Source: Peptoniphilus sp. BV3C26
GTDB taxonomy: Bacteria > Bacillota > Clostridia > Tissierellales > Peptoniphilaceae
Assembly (NCBI RefSeq): GCF_000478985.1
Contig: NZ_AWXB01000005.1
Coordinates: 1-64,000 of the forward strand
Length of the DNA: 64,000 nucleotides
Reading direction: 5' to 3'
A program made the position numbers and the translations under genes. Below are positions 29,300 through 37,259 of the stretch, piece by piece (position 1 is the first letter of the stretch; each line of letters opens with the position of its first letter). Below the pieces are notes generated by a model that did no database searches, had not been told where the DNA came from, and saw nothing but the letters and a program-made list of their open reading frames with translations.

Positions 29300-30157
29300 C
29301 TATCTGTTAGCCATTATTATTTTTATTTCTTCTTCATTTATGCCAACCATTGCTTCTCCAAGATCTTCAGATACTTCAGCAATTATTTTGTCATCCATGT
29401 AATTTTCAACTGCCTTTACAATTGCTTTAGCTCTTTTTTCTGGATTATTTGATTTAAAAATTCCTGATCCTACAAATACTCCTTCAGCTCCTAATCTTCT
29501 CATAAGAGCTGCGTCTGCTGGTGTTGCCACTCCGCCAGCACTAAAGTTTGCAACTGGAAGTTTTTTATTGTCATGAACATATTTTAAAAGTTCATAACTT
29601 ACTTGCATTTCTTTTGCTGTTTTATATAATTCGTCTTCTTTTAAACTTGCTACAAAAGACATTTGACCTATGATTTTTCTTAAATGATTTACAGCTTGAG
29701 AAACATCTCCTGTTCCTGCTTCACCTTTTGTTCTGATCATAGAAGCCCCTTCTTCAATTCTTCTCAAAGCTTCTCCTAAATCTCTTGCGCCACATACAAA
29801 AGGTGTTTTAAAGTTTTTCTTATCAATGTGGTTATCGTTGTCTGCCGGAGTTAAGACTTCAGATTCATCTATGTAGTCTATTCCTATAGCTTCAAGGATT
29901 GATGCTTCAACAAAATGTCCTATTCTGCATTTTGCCATTACAGGAATTTTTACTGTTTTTTTAATTTCTTTAATCATCTTAGGATCACTCATTCTTGATA
30001 CTCCTCCCACAGCTCTAATGTCGGCAGGAATTCTTTCGAGAGCCATAACTGCAACTGCTCCAGCTTCTTCTGCAATTTTTGCTTGTTCAGGGCTTGTTAC
30101 ATCCATAATTACTCCACCCTTTAAGGAGTTTGTAAGTTCAATAAATTTTTTATTCAT
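29300..30157 (-). CDS. pdxS: Pyridoxal 5'-phosphate synthase subunit PdxS
   Basis: A 285-residue PdxS (Pdx1), the lyase subunit that makes PLP from ribose 5-phosphate, glyceraldehyde 3-phosphate and ammonia. The TIM-barrel signatures are [20 protein letters not shown] (residues 18-37), [18 protein letters not shown], the active-site KCRIGH, and [20 protein letters not shown]. The glutaminase partner pdxT, normally the next gene, is absent: after the stop come a terminator and intergenic repeat, then mraZ. Divergent from a MocR/PdxR-type regulator, across a 90-base promoter region. Confidence 0.97.
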   Translation of the reverse strand: MNKKFIELTNSLKGGVIMDVTSPEQAKIAEEAGAVAVMALERIPADIRAVGGVSRMSDPKMIKEIKKTVKIPVMAKCRIGHFVEASILEAIGIDYIDESEVLTPADNDNHIDKKNFKTPFVCGARDLGEALRRIEEGASMIRTKGEAGTGDVSQAVNHLRKIIGQMSFVASLKEDELYKTAKEMQVSYELLKYVHDNKKLPVANFSAGGVATPADAALMRRLGAEGVFVGSGIFKSNNPEKRAKAIVKAVENYMDDKIIAEVSEDLGEAMVGINEEEIKIIMANR

Positions 30158-30187
30158 ATTTTACCTCTCATTTATTATTTTAATGAC

Positions 30188-30225
30188 ATTATAAGCGTTT
30201 TTTGATATCATCAAAAGTATCAAAA
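30188..30225. promoter_or_regulatory. pdxS promoter and candidate PdxR operator
   Basis: On the minus strand TATAAT (30188-30193) is the pdxS -10. Around its -35 region lies the near-palindrome TTTTGATGATATCAAAA, preceded by another TTTTGATA, so three TTGAT half-sites fall within about 27 bases between the divergent genes. This is the expected place for a MocR-type regulator. The specific binding is inferred. Confidence 0.55.
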
Positions 30226-30247
30226 CTATTTATTTTCGAGGTACCAG

Positions 30248-31617
30248 ATGATAACTTTAAATTTTAATAAAGATGAACCTTTATTTTTACAACTTTACAA
30301 TCACATAAGAAATGAAATTATTTTTGGAAATTTAAAAAGCGGTACTCCCTTGCCTTCTAAGAGAAATTTGTCAAATCATCTTGGAGTTTCCGTTAATACA
30401 GTTACTTCCGCTTATGAAACTTTAATGGATGAGGGCTACATTTATTCAAAGGAAAGAGTAGGCTTTTTTGTTGCCGATATTGATAACCTTATTAATATAA
30501 AAAAAGAAGAAAAAAATTTAATCTCCAAAAAATTTTTAAATTATAAGTATGATTTTGATTTAAATAAAAATTCAACTTTTAATTTTCCAAACACTAATTT
30601 TAAAAAATTAATTAATGAATCCCTATCTTTAGAAAATCTCTTAAATACAAGAGATCCCAAAGGTCTTTATGAACTTAGAAATTCCATTGCAAATTATTTG
30701 TTGTCTGCAAGAGGCATTAAAACTAATCCTCAGAGTATAATTGTAAGTTCCGGTATAGAATATTTATTTCAGGCTCTTTTTTATATTTTGCCTAAAAATT
30801 CAAAATTTACTTTAGAAAATCCCGGTTATAAAAATCTTTTAAAATTATTTGATCTTAATGGCTTTAAATATGATTTTACCGATGTAGACGATTATGGAAT
30901 AAATCCATCAAAAATTCCAAAAAAATTCAAATATTTTTTTGGTTACCCCATCTCACCAATTTCCTGTCGGCTCAATACTTCCCATTGACAGAAGAATAAA
31001 GCTTTTAAATTTTTCAAATAAAGTTTCCGGTTTCATTATTGAAGATGACTATGACAGTGAGTTTAAATATTACGGAAGACCTATCCCCGCTTTAAAAAGT
31101 TTGGATAAAATTGATAGGGTTATTTATATTTCCAATTTTTCAAAATCAATTTCACCTACTCTTCGTGTAAGCTATATGATTTTGCCAAAGGACCTTTTAA
31201 AAAAATATGAAGATTTAAAACCTTTTTTAAATTGCCCTGTTCCGAACCTTATTCAAATTTCTCTTTCTAAATTTATAGACGGAGGCTTTTTTGAAAGACA
31301 TTTAAATAAAATGAGAAAATTATACGATGAAAGGCGAAAGTTTGCCCTTTCTCTTTTAAAAACCAAAAAAATTTAAAGTCTTTGATAAAAAAGCCGGCCT
31401 TCATTTTATTTTAGAGGTTGATACTTCTATTAGTGAAGAGGAGCTTATAAAATATTTAAGAGATAATTCTATTTTTATTCAGGGAATTTCAAATTTTTTA
31501 AGCAGACCTATAAAATACAAAAAGCCGAGATTAATACTCGGCTTCGGTAACATGTCAAAAACTTCTCTTGAAGAAGGAATTAATAAAATTATTGAACTTA
31601 TTAATTCTATTTCTTAA
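30248..31617 (+). pseudogene. pdxR: MocR/PdxR-type regulator broken by two +1 frameshifts
   Basis: The gene has a GntR winged helix (about residues 10-75; SVNTVTSAYETLMDEGYI) fused to a fold-type I aminotransferase-like domain, the MocR architecture. Frame one runs to 30988, but homology switches at T7 (30934-30940) into the frame beginning VTPSHQFPVGSILPIDRR. That frame holds the PLP-Lys segment SNFSKSISPTLRVSYM and stops at 31376. The end (FKVFDKKAGLHFILEVDT... to TAA at 31615-31617) is in the third frame after A7 (31365-31371). Removing one base from each run gives a single protein of about 456 residues. Divergent to pdxS, which PdxR-type proteins activate. Sequencing error or true decay. 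Confidence 0.87.
31519..31544 (-). terminator. udk terminator embedded in the pdxR 3' end
   Basis: AAGCCGAG (31522-31529) and CTCGGCTT (31537-31544) form an 8-bp stem. The minus strand then has a T-tract. The hairpin lies inside the coding end of the convergent pdxR, about 70 bases past the udk stop. Confidence 0.75.
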
Positions 31618-32234
31618 GAATTTAAAACTTGTTGAATTTTTGTATTTATTAAATCAATGGCAACTTTGTTGTAGCCTCCTTCTGGGATAATTATATCCGC
31701 ATATCTTTTTGAAGGCTCTACAAATTGCAAATGGGCAGGTCTTACACTGGACATATACTGTAAAATTACAGAATCTAAAGTCCTGCCTCTTTCTTTTAAG
31801 TCCCTTAAAATTCTTCTTATAATCCTAACATCACTATCTGTATCCACAAATACTTTTATATCAAGAAGTTCTCTTATTTTTTCTTCTGTTAAAATTAAAA
31901 TTCCTTCAAGGATTATTACATCTGATGGGCTTACATTTTCCCTTTCTTTTTTTCTGTTGTGAACTTCAAAATCATAAATTGGTTTTTCAATTGTTTTGCC
32001 ATCTATTAAATCCTTAAGTTGAGAAATTAAAAGATCATTGTCAAAAGCAAAGGGGTGATCGTAGTTTGTCTTTATTCTTTCTTCGAAGGGTTTATCTGAT
32101 TGATCTTTATAATAGGAGTCTTGTTCAATAACTGTAACTGAATCTTTGTCAATTAATTTTATAAGTTCTTTTGTTACAGTTGATTTTCCGCTTCCGCTTC
32201 CTCCAGCTATTCCAATTACTACAGGTTTTTTCAT
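31614..32234 (-). CDS. udk: Uridine kinase
   Basis: A 206-residue P-loop kinase that phosphorylates uridine and cytidine in pyrimidine salvage. Walker A is [14 protein letters not shown] (residues 11-24). YYKDQSD..., NYDHPFAFD, the EGILIL strand, [15 protein letters not shown] and the lid region [10 protein letters not shown] follow. The last gene of the rnjA-O-methyltransferase-U32-udk run. Its stop and that of convergent pdxR share the bases TTAA (31614-31617). It overlaps the U32 peptidase gene by four bases. Confidence 0.96.
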   Translation of the reverse strand: MKKPVVIGIAGGSGSGKSTVTKELIKLIDKDSVTVIEQDSYYKDQSDKPFEERIKTNYDHPFAFDNDLLISQLKDLIDGKTIEKPIYDFEVHNRKKERENVSPSDVIILEGILILTEEKIRELLDIKVFVDTDSDVRIIRRILRDLKERGRTLDSVILQYMSSVRPAHLQFVEPSKRYADIIIPEGGYNKVAIDLINTKIQQVLNS

Positions 32235-33490
32235 TCCTCATTCTTCCTTCTTATCATATAATTATAAGCGACCGGCTCTTTTATTTTAAATTTAAAAATC
32301 ATTTGAACCTTATTTGCAAGGTCAATTGGCTTATTATTCTTATCGAACATACCCTCAATTTTTTGAGTAAAATGTTTTTTGCCAGGTCCAAAAATTTCAA
32401 CAGTATCTCCATCAAAAACTCTGTTTCTCATTTCCACTGTTGCCATTTTACTTTCTTCATCATAATCCAATACAATTCCTATGAAATCGTAGCCTCTAAT
32501 ATAGGAATTGTCAGTATAAACTTGTGAATCGCTTTTAACTTTTCCATAAAAAAATCCCTTTGTCCAATCTCTGTGAGAAACTTTTTTAAGTTCTTCCATA
32601 AGATAGGGATCATATTTATAATTTTTAGGATCTTTATAATATTCATCAATAGCCATCCTATAAGACCTTATAGTTGTGGCAAGGTAATATTCACTTTTTA
32701 CTCTTCCCTCAATTTTCAAAGATCTGATTCCGGCTTCAATTAAATCATCTATATGGTCTATCATGCAAAGATCTTTAGAATTCATAATAAAAGACCCTTC
32801 TTCATGTTCTTCTATGGGAAAATATTCCCCCGGTCTTTTTTCTTCTACAAGATAATATTTATATCTGCAAGGTTGAGCACAATCTCCCATGTTTGCATCT
32901 CTTCCTGTCATATAATTTGATAAAAGGCATCTGCCTGAATAAGACATACACATTGCTCCATGGGCAAAAGTTTCTATTTCTATATCGTGAGTTTCCCTTA
33001 TTATTTCCTTTATTTCTTCAAGGGATAGTTCTCTTGCAAGGACAACTCTTTTGGCTCCCATTTGTTGCCAAAATTGAACTGTAGATGAATTTGTTACTGA
33101 ACCTTGTGTTGAAATGTGTATATCTAATTTATCCGCAGCATTTTTAATTCTCATAAACATACCCGGATCTGACACAATTACAGCATCAACTCCTATATCT
33201 TGTAAGGCTTTTGCATATTCTTCAATTCCTGAAATATCTTTGTTGTGGGGTACTATATTAAGAGTTACATGGACATTTTTATTTCTTTCATGAGCATATT
33301 TAACCCCTTCTTCTATTTGATCTAAGGAAAAATTTTTTGAAGCCTTTCTAAGTCCAAAACTTTCTCCGCCTAAATAAACTGCATCGGCGCCATAATCTAT
33401 TGCAGTTTTCAGTTTATTTAAATCTCCCGCAGGAGCAAGTAATTCTATTTTATTCACTAATCCTCCTAACCAACAATACTCCATCTCCAA
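32231..33490 (-). CDS. Peptidase U32 family protein (collagenase-like / RlhA-TrhP type)
   Basis: A 419-residue U32 protein starting near [32 protein letters not shown]. The family signature is [27 protein letters not shown], with further Cys in [11 protein letters not shown], consistent with iron-sulfur binding. Many U32 members act in RNA hydroxylation (ho5U of tRNA, ho5C of rRNA) rather than proteolysis, and this one resembles the TrhP1/YrrO-like group found beside an O-methyltransferase and udk. The likely start is the Met/Val just before [10 protein letters not shown] (about 33457), since the first 11 residues overlap the upstream gene. Confidence 0.9.
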   Translation of the reverse strand: MEMEYCWLGGLVNKIELLAPAGDLNKLKTAIDYGADAVYLGGESFGLRKASKNFSLDQIEEGVKYAHERNKNVHVTLNIVPHNKDISGIEEYAKALQDIGVDAVIVSDPGMFMRIKNAADKLDIHISTQGSVTNSSTVQFWQQMGAKRVVLARELSLEEIKEIIRETHDIEIETFAHGAMCMSYSGRCLLSNYMTGRDANMGDCAQPCRYKYYLVEEKRPGEYFPIEEHEEGSFIMNSKDLCMIDHIDDLIEAGIRSLKIEGRVKSEYYLATTIRSYRMAIDEYYKDPKNYKYDPYLMEELKKVSHRDWTKGFFYGKVKSDSQVYTDNSYIRGYDFIGIVLDYDEESKMATVEMRNRVFDGDTVEIFGPGKKHFTQKIEGMFDKNNKPIDLANKVQMIFKFKIKEPVAYNYMIRRKNEE

Positions 33491-34094
33491 TAGGAACTAT
33501 TGTAGATGAGTAGCTTCCATCATCTTTTATTCTATTTAAAAATTTTCTTAATCTTTTTACAATTGTTATTTTTCTTCTCTTTACAAGATTTTGATTTGCA
33601 ATCATTCCCCTAAATAAGACATTGTCACAAATAATTGTTCCGCCTCTATTTAAATGTTTTACAGCTTCATCAAAATATTTTTCATATTGACCCTTTGCAG
33701 CATCAATAAAAATTAAGTCATAAGAATCTTTTGTTTCCAGCAAAAATTCCAGAGCATCTTTATTTATAACTTTTATATTATTTTCCAAATTGGCATTTTT
33801 AATGTTTTCTTCTGCGAGCTTTATCATATCCTCAGAAATTTCAACACTTTTAATAAAAGCTCCACTTGTTTTTGCAAAGACTATGGCAGAATATCCTATA
33901 GCAGTGCCAAGCTCCAAGATTTTTTCAGGTTTAAGGATATTAAGCAAAAATTTATAGAAATCTTCACATTCTTTTTCAATTATAGGAACATGATTTTTTT
34001 CTGCATAAACTCTCATTGCAATTAAAAGTTCATCTTTTTCTTTAATCAGACTTCTTATATAGTCTTCTGTAAATTCGTAAGTTACATTGCTCAT
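33450..34094 (-). CDS. SAM-dependent O-methyltransferase (TrmR/YrrM type)
   Basis: A 214-residue class I methyltransferase of the catechol-OMT-like family. The SAM motif is KILELGTAIGYSAIVFA (about 56-72). The acidic VEISEDMIKLAEEN and the metal-binding IFIDAAKGQY are present. In Bacillus the neighbour of the two U32 genes and udk is TrmR (YrrM), which methylates 5-hydroxyuridine at position 34 of tRNA. The same gene order here favours that role. It starts at the rnjA stop. Confidence 0.87.
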   Translation of the reverse strand: MSNVTYEFTEDYIRSLIKEKDELLIAMRVYAEKNHVPIIEKECEDFYKFLLNILKPEKILELGTAIGYSAIVFAKTSGAFIKSVEISEDMIKLAEENIKNANLENNIKVINKDALEFLLETKDSYDLIFIDAAKGQYEKYFDEAVKHLNRGGTIICDNVLFRGMIANQNLVKRRKITIVKRLRKFLNRIKDDGSYSSTIVPIGDGVLLVRRISE

Positions 34095-35758
34095 TATATT
34101 TCCATTATTATTGGTAAAATCATTGGGTTTCTCTTAGTTTGATGGTATAGATAACTTCTTAAATCTTCTCTTATACTTGTCTTTAAAGTTGACCAATCAC
34201 TTATTGATTTTTTAGTGCATCTATCTAAGGTTCTCTTAACGACATCTCTTGCATCGTCCATTAAATCTCCAGATTCTCTAACATATACAAATCCTCTTGA
34301 AATAATGTCTGGTCCTGAAACAACTTTTCCCTCTTGTTTTGATATTGTAACAACGACTGCAATAAGTCCATCTTCTGAAAGATGCTTTCTATCTCTTAAA
34401 ACAATATTTCCTACATCGCCTATGCCTAAGCCGTCTACAAGTATATTTCCCGATGGAACATCACCTATAATACTTGCCGATTTATTATTAAATTCCAAGC
34501 AATTTCCATTTTCCATTATAAATATATTAGAGGCATTTATTCCCATTTTTTCTGCAATTGTAGCGTGTTTTAAAAGGTGTCTTACTTCTCCATGAGCCGG
34601 AATAAAATATTTAGGCTTTATTAATGATAACATCATCTTTAATTCTTCTTGACAAGCATGACCCGAAACGTGAATTTCACTTAGAGCTTCATATACAACC
34701 TGTGCTCCACTTTCAAGTAATTTATTTATTACCTTGGCAACACTGTTTTCATTTCCTGGAATAGGTGTTGCTGAAAGTATTATCATATCATTAGGTGTAA
34801 GCTGAATTTTTTTATGCTCTCCAAAAGCAATCCTTGTAAGAGCACTCATAGGCTCTCCTTGAGAACCTGTTGTGATAAGAACAAGTTCTTCATCATTGTA
34901 TTTTTTCATAGAATTAATATCTATGATGGTATCTTTTTTTACACGGACATAGCCCAGTCTTCTTGCAGTTTCCATCATTGTTTCCATACTGCGACCTGAA
35001 AGGACAACTTTTCTTCCAAAATGCTCTGCCGCATTAATTATTTGTTGGACTCTATGAACATTGCTTGCAAATGTTGCAACAATTATTCTGTGAGGTGTTG
35101 CCCCTTGAAAAATTCTGTTAAAGGTTTCTCCTACATTGCTTTCTGAAAGAGAATAGCCCTTTCTCAAAACATTTGTAGATTCTCCTACCATTGCAAGAAC
35201 CCCACGCTTTCCTATTTCTCCAAGTCTTTGTAAATCTATAGGTTCTCCAGAAATCGGTGTAAAATCTACTTTAAAATCTCCTGTAAAAAATACCGTTCCT
35301 ATTGGTGATTTTATCGCCAATGCACAGGCATCTGGAATAGAGTGATTTACTCTTATAAATTCAATCTCAAACTTACCAAGCTTAATTGTATCTCCTTGGT
35401 GAACTACATTTAAATCTACATTAGGAAGTCTGTGTTCTTTTAACTTGTTTTCTAAAAGTCCCATAGTAAGTGGTGTTCCGTAAATTGGAAAATTCACTTG
35501 TTTAAGGGCATAAGGAATGGCACCTATATGGTCTTCATGACCGTGAGTCAGTACAAGTCCCTTTATTTTTTCCTTGTTGTTAATAAGATAAGTTATATCA
35601 GGAATAACTACATCAATACCAAGCATTTCATCTTCAGGAAAAGTCATACCGCAGTCTACAATAATTATATTGTCTCTGTACTCAAGAACGGTCATGTTCT
35701 TTCCTATTTCGTGAAGACCTCCAAGGGGAATAAGTTTAAGTTTGTTATTGTTTTTCAT
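34094..35758 (-). CDS. rnjA: Ribonuclease J
   Basis: A 554-residue metallo-beta-lactamase/beta-CASP ribonuclease with 5' exonuclease and endonuclease activity in mRNA turnover. It begins KLIPLGGLHEIGKNMT. Metal ligands are in VLTHGHEDHIGAIPY (about residues 71-85) and HSIPDACALAI. The beta-CASP part has TFASNVHRVQQIINAAEHFGRKV and SGRSMETM, and IHVSGHACQEELKMML is near the end. The first gene after fur, overlapping its stop by four bases. One copy in the window, so rnjA versus rnjB is by length and motifs. Confidence 0.95.
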   Translation of the reverse strand: MKNNNKLKLIPLGGLHEIGKNMTVLEYRDNIIIVDCGMTFPEDEMLGIDVVIPDITYLINNKEKIKGLVLTHGHEDHIGAIPYALKQVNFPIYGTPLTMGLLENKLKEHRLPNVDLNVVHQGDTIKLGKFEIEFIRVNHSIPDACALAIKSPIGTVFFTGDFKVDFTPISGEPIDLQRLGEIGKRGVLAMVGESTNVLRKGYSLSESNVGETFNRIFQGATPHRIIVATFASNVHRVQQIINAAEHFGRKVVLSGRSMETMMETARRLGYVRVKKDTIIDINSMKKYNDEELVLITTGSQGEPMSALTRIAFGEHKKIQLTPNDMIILSATPIPGNENSVAKVINKLLESGAQVVYEALSEIHVSGHACQEELKMMLSLIKPKYFIPAHGEVRHLLKHATIAEKMGINASNIFIMENGNCLEFNNKSASIIGDVPSGNILVDGLGIGDVGNIVLRDRKHLSEDGLIAVVVTISKQEGKVVSGPDIISRGFVYVRESGDLMDDARDVVKRTLDRCTKKSISDWSTLKTSIREDLRSYLYHQTKRNPMILPIIMEI

Positions 35759-36213
35759 TTTTTCACCTTGGCTAATTTTTTATAACAATCTTTACAGTAG
35801 CCGGTAAATTTTAATTGATGATCGATGATTTTAAATTCTTCATTTTTTTCAACTTCTTTTTCTATATCGTCAAGTAAGTCTATTTTTACTTCCTGAACCT
35901 TTCCACATCCCAAGCAAATTAAATGGTGGTGATTGTGGCCGTTGTTATTTAATTTTATTTCATATCTCGTTATATTATCTCCAAAGGAAATTTGGCTTAT
36001 AAGACCCAACTCGTTAAATAAAAGAACTGTCCTATATACAGTTGCAATACCGATTTCAGGGTCAATTTTAGATACAATTTTAAAAACTTCCTCAGTAGTT
36101 AAGTGTTTATTCATATTGTCTACAAATACCTTGTAAATTTTTACTCTTTGATTTGTAAACTTATATCCGTTATCTTTTAAAACTTTTTTTACATATTCAT
36201 TATCAAGTTTCAT
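35755..36213 (-). CDS. Fur-family transcriptional repressor
   Basis: A 152-residue metalloregulator. The winged helix lies at about 10-85 (KFTNQRVKIYKVF..., PEIGIATVYRTVLLFNELGLI). The metal region has NGHNHHHLICLGCGKVQEV and YCKDCYKKL, giving both CxxC pairs of the structural zinc site. Fur, PerR and Zur cannot be separated safely by eye. It lies between DUF1292 and rnjA in a cluster (alaS-ireB-ruvX-DUF1292-fur-rnjA) typical of Clostridia and relatives, and starts inside the end of the DUF1292 gene. Confidence 0.93.
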   Translation of the reverse strand: MKLDNEYVKKVLKDNGYKFTNQRVKIYKVFVDNMNKHLTTEEVFKIVSKIDPEIGIATVYRTVLLFNELGLISQISFGDNITRYEIKLNNNGHNHHHLICLGCGKVQEVKIDLLDDIEKEVEKNEEFKIIDHQLKFTGYCKDCYKKLAKVKK

Positions 36214-36455
36214 ATATCCTCCTCTTTTTCTATTAATTCTTCATAGGCTTCTTTAGCCTCATTTAATTCATCGTCATCAATTCCTTTTAAATACTCATTT
36301 CCCTCTTTATCTTTTGCAATTTTTAAAATATAAAGATTTTCCTCATCTTCAATAGGACTCATAGCTACATAAGCCTTATTATCTATTTCAAATTTTGCTC
36401 TGATTATAAATTCAAATTTTTGTCCTTTTTCATCAAAAAAAACCTGTTTATCCAT
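36210..36455 (-). CDS. DUF1292 protein (YrzB-like)
   Basis: About 81 residues, very acidic. MDKQVFFDEKGQKFEFIIRA begins the DUF1292 fold, followed by YVAMSPIEDEENLYILKIAKDKEGNEYLKGIDDDELN. Function unknown. In Firmicutes it is the standard neighbour of ruvX and ireB. I start at the ATG at 36455, which has AAGGAG just before it. The longer reading frame from 36506 overlaps ruvX and lacks family similarity. Confidence 0.92.
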   Translation of the reverse strand: MDKQVFFDEKGQKFEFIIRAKFEIDNKAYVAMSPIEDEENLYILKIAKDKEGNEYLKGIDDDELNEAKEAYEELIEKEEDI

Positions 36456-36873
36456 TGTTTCTCCTTTGAGTGTCCAAGTAAGTTTGTAATATATAAGTTG
36501 CGGCAATCCTATCTATATATTTTTTTCTATTTTCTCTTCTTACTGACCCTTCTATTAAAACTTTTTCAGCAGAAAGTGTTGTCATTCTCTCGTCCACATA
36601 AATTAATTCTATTTTGTACTTATTTTTTAATTTTTCCGCAAATTTCATTACTTTTTCGCTTTGAGGCCCAAGGGTATTGTTCATGTTTTTAGGAAGGCCT
36701 GCCACTACTTTTTTTACATCATATTTGTCTATTAATTCTTTAATTTCCCCGTATGTTTGGTCTTTTGAAATTCTTTTTATTGTAGTTAGACTTTGGGCTA
36801 TCATACCGAAAGGATCAGACAGGGCAACTCCTATATAGACATCTCCTACATCAAGTCCTAATATTCTTCCCAT
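36448..36873 (-). CDS. ruvX: Holliday junction resolvase-like / pre-16S rRNA nuclease YqgF
   Basis: A 141-residue RNase H-fold protein. GRILGLDVGDVYIGVALSDPFGMIAQ (residues 2-27) holds the first catalytic Asp, VAGLPKNMNNTLGPQSEKV the middle motif, and YVDERMTTLSAEKVLIEG the Glu motif. YqgF matures the 5' end of 16S rRNA; the resolvase name is historical. It overlaps the start of the DUF1292 gene by 8 bases. Confidence 0.95.
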   Translation of the reverse strand: MGRILGLDVGDVYIGVALSDPFGMIAQSLTTIKRISKDQTYGEIKELIDKYDVKKVVAGLPKNMNNTLGPQSEKVMKFAEKLKNKYKIELIYVDERMTTLSAEKVLIEGSVRRENRKKYIDRIAATYILQTYLDTQRRNNG

Positions 36874-36894
36874 AATAATTTCCTGAATTTTAAT

Positions 36895-36917
36895 AGATGT
36901 GAGAAATTCTCACATCT
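36895..36917. terminator. Palindromic hairpin at the ireB stop
   Basis: AGATGTGAGAA and TTCTCACATCT form an 11-bp stem with a 1-nt centre. The strong T-tract (TTTTTTCTT) is on the plus-strand side, while the minus strand, on which ireB reads, has only ATTAAAATT. It may work only weakly for ireB-ruvX. Confidence 0.5.
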
Positions 36918-37167
36918 TTTTTCTTAAATAGGATTTTAATAATTCGGACAATAATTCGTCACGTTCAATTTCCTGTATAATCGACCTTGCATTGTTAAAG
37001 CCTGTAATATAAGTAGGGTCTCCTGATAAAATATAACCTATTATTTGATCAATAGGATTATAACCCTTTTCTTCCAAGGCACTGTAAACAGTTTTTAAAA
37101 TATTTTGTATTCTTTCCGTTTCAAGATCTTGCTTTTTGAAAACTTGTGTTTCATGTATATCGCTCAT
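36910..37167 (-). CDS. ireB: IreB family regulatory phosphoprotein (DUF965)
   Basis: An 85-residue Ire[61 protein letters not shown] is shared by the whole family (quoted here by its ends: residues about 5-64). In Enterococcus IreB is a target of the PASTA kinase IreK and affects cephalosporin tolerance. No such kinase is in the window. It follows alaS after a terminator and has its own -10 box (TATAAT near 37184). Confidence 0.95.
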   Translation of the reverse strand: MSDIHETQVFKKQDLETERIQNILKTVYSALEEKGYNPIDQIIGYILSGDPTYITGFNNARSIIQEIERDELLSELLKSYLRKKM

Positions 37168-37231
37168 AAAATCCCTCCTTATTAATTATAACACATTGTT
37201 ATCATTTTTTATTAAAAATTATCATTTGCAT

Positions 37232-37256
37232 TAAAAAAATCGGGATAAACCCGATT
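37232..37256 (-). terminator. Terminator after alaS
   Basis: AATCGGG (37238-37244) and CCCGATT (37250-37256) form a 7-bp stem, and the minus strand then runs into T7. Confidence 0.88.
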
Positions 37257-37259
37257 CTT

